Shown in pieces: positions 5,579 to 6,733 of a stretch of DNA of 6,733 bases. Source of the DNA: Chitinophaga pinensis (GTDB taxonomy: Bacteria > Bacteroidota > Bacteroidia > SXHM01). Position 1 is the first letter of the stretch. Each line of letters starts with the position of its first letter. The position numbers and the translations under genes are program-made. The stretch lies in NCBI GenBank assembly GCA_945889235.1, contig CAMDBK010000172.1, forward strand, positions 1 to 6,733. Direction: 5' to 3'. Below the pieces are notes generated by a model. The model saw nothing but the letters and a program-made list of their open reading frames with translations, was not told where the DNA came from and searched no databases.

Positions 5579-6311
5579 CATGATGGAGGTCATAAGCATT
5601 AACAAATAATCCTTCATTTAATTTCAGTCTTCCTAAATCATCAACACCAATTATTTTGGCAAATATGTGTTTATTGCCAATCATAAATTCACGTTCTTCA
5701 TTCAACCCGAATAAGGTATTGTGATAGAGTTCATCAATCAGCTTTTCGTTTCCGGCTTTTAATTGCATGTAGCGCACTTCAAGAGAAACACATAATTGCT
5801 GAAAACAGCTTTCCAAATCCATATCTTTTCCTGTTATCATTTTCAACGAAACCGCATTTGGAATTTCCGGACTGAAAATTGTTTGATTTATATTCAATCC
5901 AATTCCAATTACCGCAGATGAAATTTTAGTTCCACTCACCGAATTTTCAATCAGTATACCTGCAATCTTTTTGTCGCCAACATAAATATCGTTGGGCCAT
6001 TTTACTTTTACAGGTTCCTTTTTTACAATACTTTTTACAAAATCAGTAACTCCCAAAGCAATGGCTTTACTTAACTGAAATTGCTTGTTCACTGACAAAA
6101 AGACAGGGTAGTAAATAATGCTGAATGTAAGGTTGCTGAAATCTTCGCTGTCCCACTGTTTTTGCCGTTGTCCGCGCCCAAGTGATTGGCGGAATGTTCT
6201 TACAACAGTTCCTTCAAAAGGTTGTTTTTCCTTCAGCAAATTCAGGGCATAGTTGTTGGTTGAATCCGCGCTGTCTAAATCAATCAGATTAGTTCCCGTA
6301 AATAAAGCCAT
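5562..6311 (-). CDS. birA: Biotin--[acetyl-CoA-carboxylase] ligase, monofunctional (no DNA-binding domain)
   Basis: The enzyme forms biotinyl-5'-AMP from biotin and ATP and transfers biotin to a lysine of biotin-dependent carboxylases, in the cytosol. At 249 residues it lacks the N-terminal winged-helix repressor domain of E. coli BirA (321 residues), so it is a class I ligase without repressor function. It shows DSTNNYA at 16-22, the biotinyl-AMP loop SLGRGQRQKQW at 43-53, VKWPNDIYVGDKKIAGILIE at 103-122 (Lys115 matches the catalytic Lys) and GIGLNIN at 136-142. A small C-terminal beta domain closes the protein (about 200-249). The loop is unusual: the E. coli pattern GRGRRGRKW is GRGQRQKQW here, with Gln where the second conserved Gly usually sits. 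ATG 6309-6311 places the N terminus close to the first core strand. The gene diverges from rsfS and lies upstream of the haem-protein gene. Confidence 0.95.
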   Translation of the reverse strand: MALFTGTNLIDLDSADSTNNYALNLLKEKQPFEGTVVRTFRQSLGRGQRQKQWDSEDFSNLTFSIIYYPVFLSVNKQFQLSKAIALGVTDFVKSIVKKEPVKVKWPNDIYVGDKKIAGILIENSVSGTKISSAVIGIGLNINQTIFSPEIPNAVSLKMITGKDMDLESCFQQLCVSLEVRYMQLKAGNEKLIDELYHNTLFGLNEEREFMIGNKHIFAKIIGVDDLGRLKLNEGLFVNAYDLHHVVFRI

Positions 6312-6364
6312 ATAATTAAAATCTCAGCGCTTTTGCTTCTTAGCGGTGAATAAAACTTAAATAC

Positions 6365-6380
6365 TACCTTTGCAAATCTA
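6365..6380. promoter_or_regulatory. Back-to-back -7 boxes between birA and rsfS
   Basis: TACCTTTGCAAATCTA contains two exact TAnnTTTG boxes facing each other: TACCTTTG on the plus strand (6365-6372) and TAGATTTG on the minus strand (6380-6373), joined at the palindrome TTTGCAAA. The plus box stands seven bases before the rsfS ATG at 6380, so the rsfS mRNA would be leaderless or nearly so. The minus box would give birA a leader of about 55-60 bases. No clear -33 TTG is seen at the usual distance on either side. The plus assignment is the stronger one. Confidence 0.62.
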
Positions 6381-6733
6381 TGAAGAAACCAGTAAAAAAA
6401 ACCGTAAGAAAAAAGAAGAAGGTAGATAATGCCGATGCGTTGCTAGAACTAATAATAGAAGCCATGCAGGAAAAAAAGGCAATGGATATAGTAACCCTAA
6501 ATCTTAAAAGCATTGATAAATCAGTATGCGATTACTATGTAATTTGCCATGCTGATTCTACTACTCAGGTTGATGCAATAGCCAAAAATGTAGATGGCTT
6601 TGTAAAGAAAAAATCAGGCGAAGACCCTTGGCATACTGAAGGTTTTCAAAATGCAGAATGGATACTGCTTGACTATGTAAATATCGTAGTTCACGTTCTG
6701 CAAAAAGAAGCCCGCAGTTTTTACGGAATTGAG
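6380..6733 (+). CDS. rsfS: Ribosome silencing factor RsfS (3' end outside window)
   Basis: The 118 residues visible run from ATG 6380 to the window edge without a stop. RsfS (RsfA, YbeB, DUF143) binds ribosomal protein uL14 on the 50S subunit and blocks subunit joining, lowering translation in starvation. After a very basic N-terminal tail (11 Lys/Arg in the first 14 residues) come LLELIIEAMQEKKAMDIVTLNL, then CDYYVICHADSTTQVDAIA (matching the family's SDYFVI...ST.QV.AIA), GEDPWHTEGFQNAEWILLDYVNIVVHVL and finally QKEARSFYGIE. The last block is the normal C-terminal end, so only a few residues should be missing. The lysine tail is longer than in E. coli RsfS and may help rRNA contact (inference). 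In many Bacteroidota rsfS lies next to birA and is followed by ftsH, so ftsH is the likely next gene outside the window. Confidence 0.93.
   Translation, partial: MKKPVKKTVRKKKKVDNADALLELIIEAMQEKKAMDIVTLNLKSIDKSVCDYYVICHADSTTQVDAIAKNVDGFVKKKSGEDPWHTEGFQNAEWILLDYVNIVVHVLQKEARSFYGIE

Overview
The window reads as ordinary chromosome of a member of the Bacteroidota. Four things point there: a type B C-terminal sorting domain of the type IX secretion system (T9SS), the gliding protein GldC (known only from this phylum), repeated TAnnTTTG promoter -7 boxes directly upstream of genes, and no clear Shine-Dalgarno sequences. The DNA is moderately AT-rich throughout, apart from a slightly more GC-rich first 800 bases. 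I see no mobile element, CRISPR array, phage gene, tRNA or rRNA.

Layout. Bases 1-623 (+) hold the C-terminal catalytic part of an S9-family prolyl oligopeptidase-like serine peptidase whose 5' end is outside the window. A 180-base spacer with an imperfect palindrome follows, then a lone SiaC-like (DUF1987) gene (804-1172, +). A strong bidirectional terminator (1301-1333) separates it from the convergent gene for a large secreted T9SS substrate (1349-3247, -). Upstream of that, on the same strand, lie gldC (3365-3709) and a NUDIX hydrolase (3755-4369). pyrE (4396-5037, +) diverges from the NUDIX gene with only 26 bases between the start codons. It converges with a membrane-anchored haem-binding protein gene (5038-5535, -), with no base between the stop codons. 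A monofunctional biotin-protein ligase (5562-6311, -) comes next and diverges from rsfS (6380 to the end, +, 3' end cut off by the window).

How the genes fit together. There is no single pathway. gldC and the type B sorting-domain protein suggest a T9SS-bearing, probably gliding-lineage bacterium. The right half is housekeeping: pyrimidine synthesis (PyrE), biotinylation of carboxylases (BirA), ribosome silencing (RsfS), nucleotide or diphosphate clean-up (NUDIX), and a c-type haem protein.

The most notable signal is in the promoters. Six TAnnTTTG boxes can be placed. At pyrE, rsfS and gldC they sit 6-9 bases before the ATG, predicting leaderless or almost leaderless mRNAs. At the two divergent pairs the boxes face each other as near-palindromes. 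I found no convincing undescribed biological system here.
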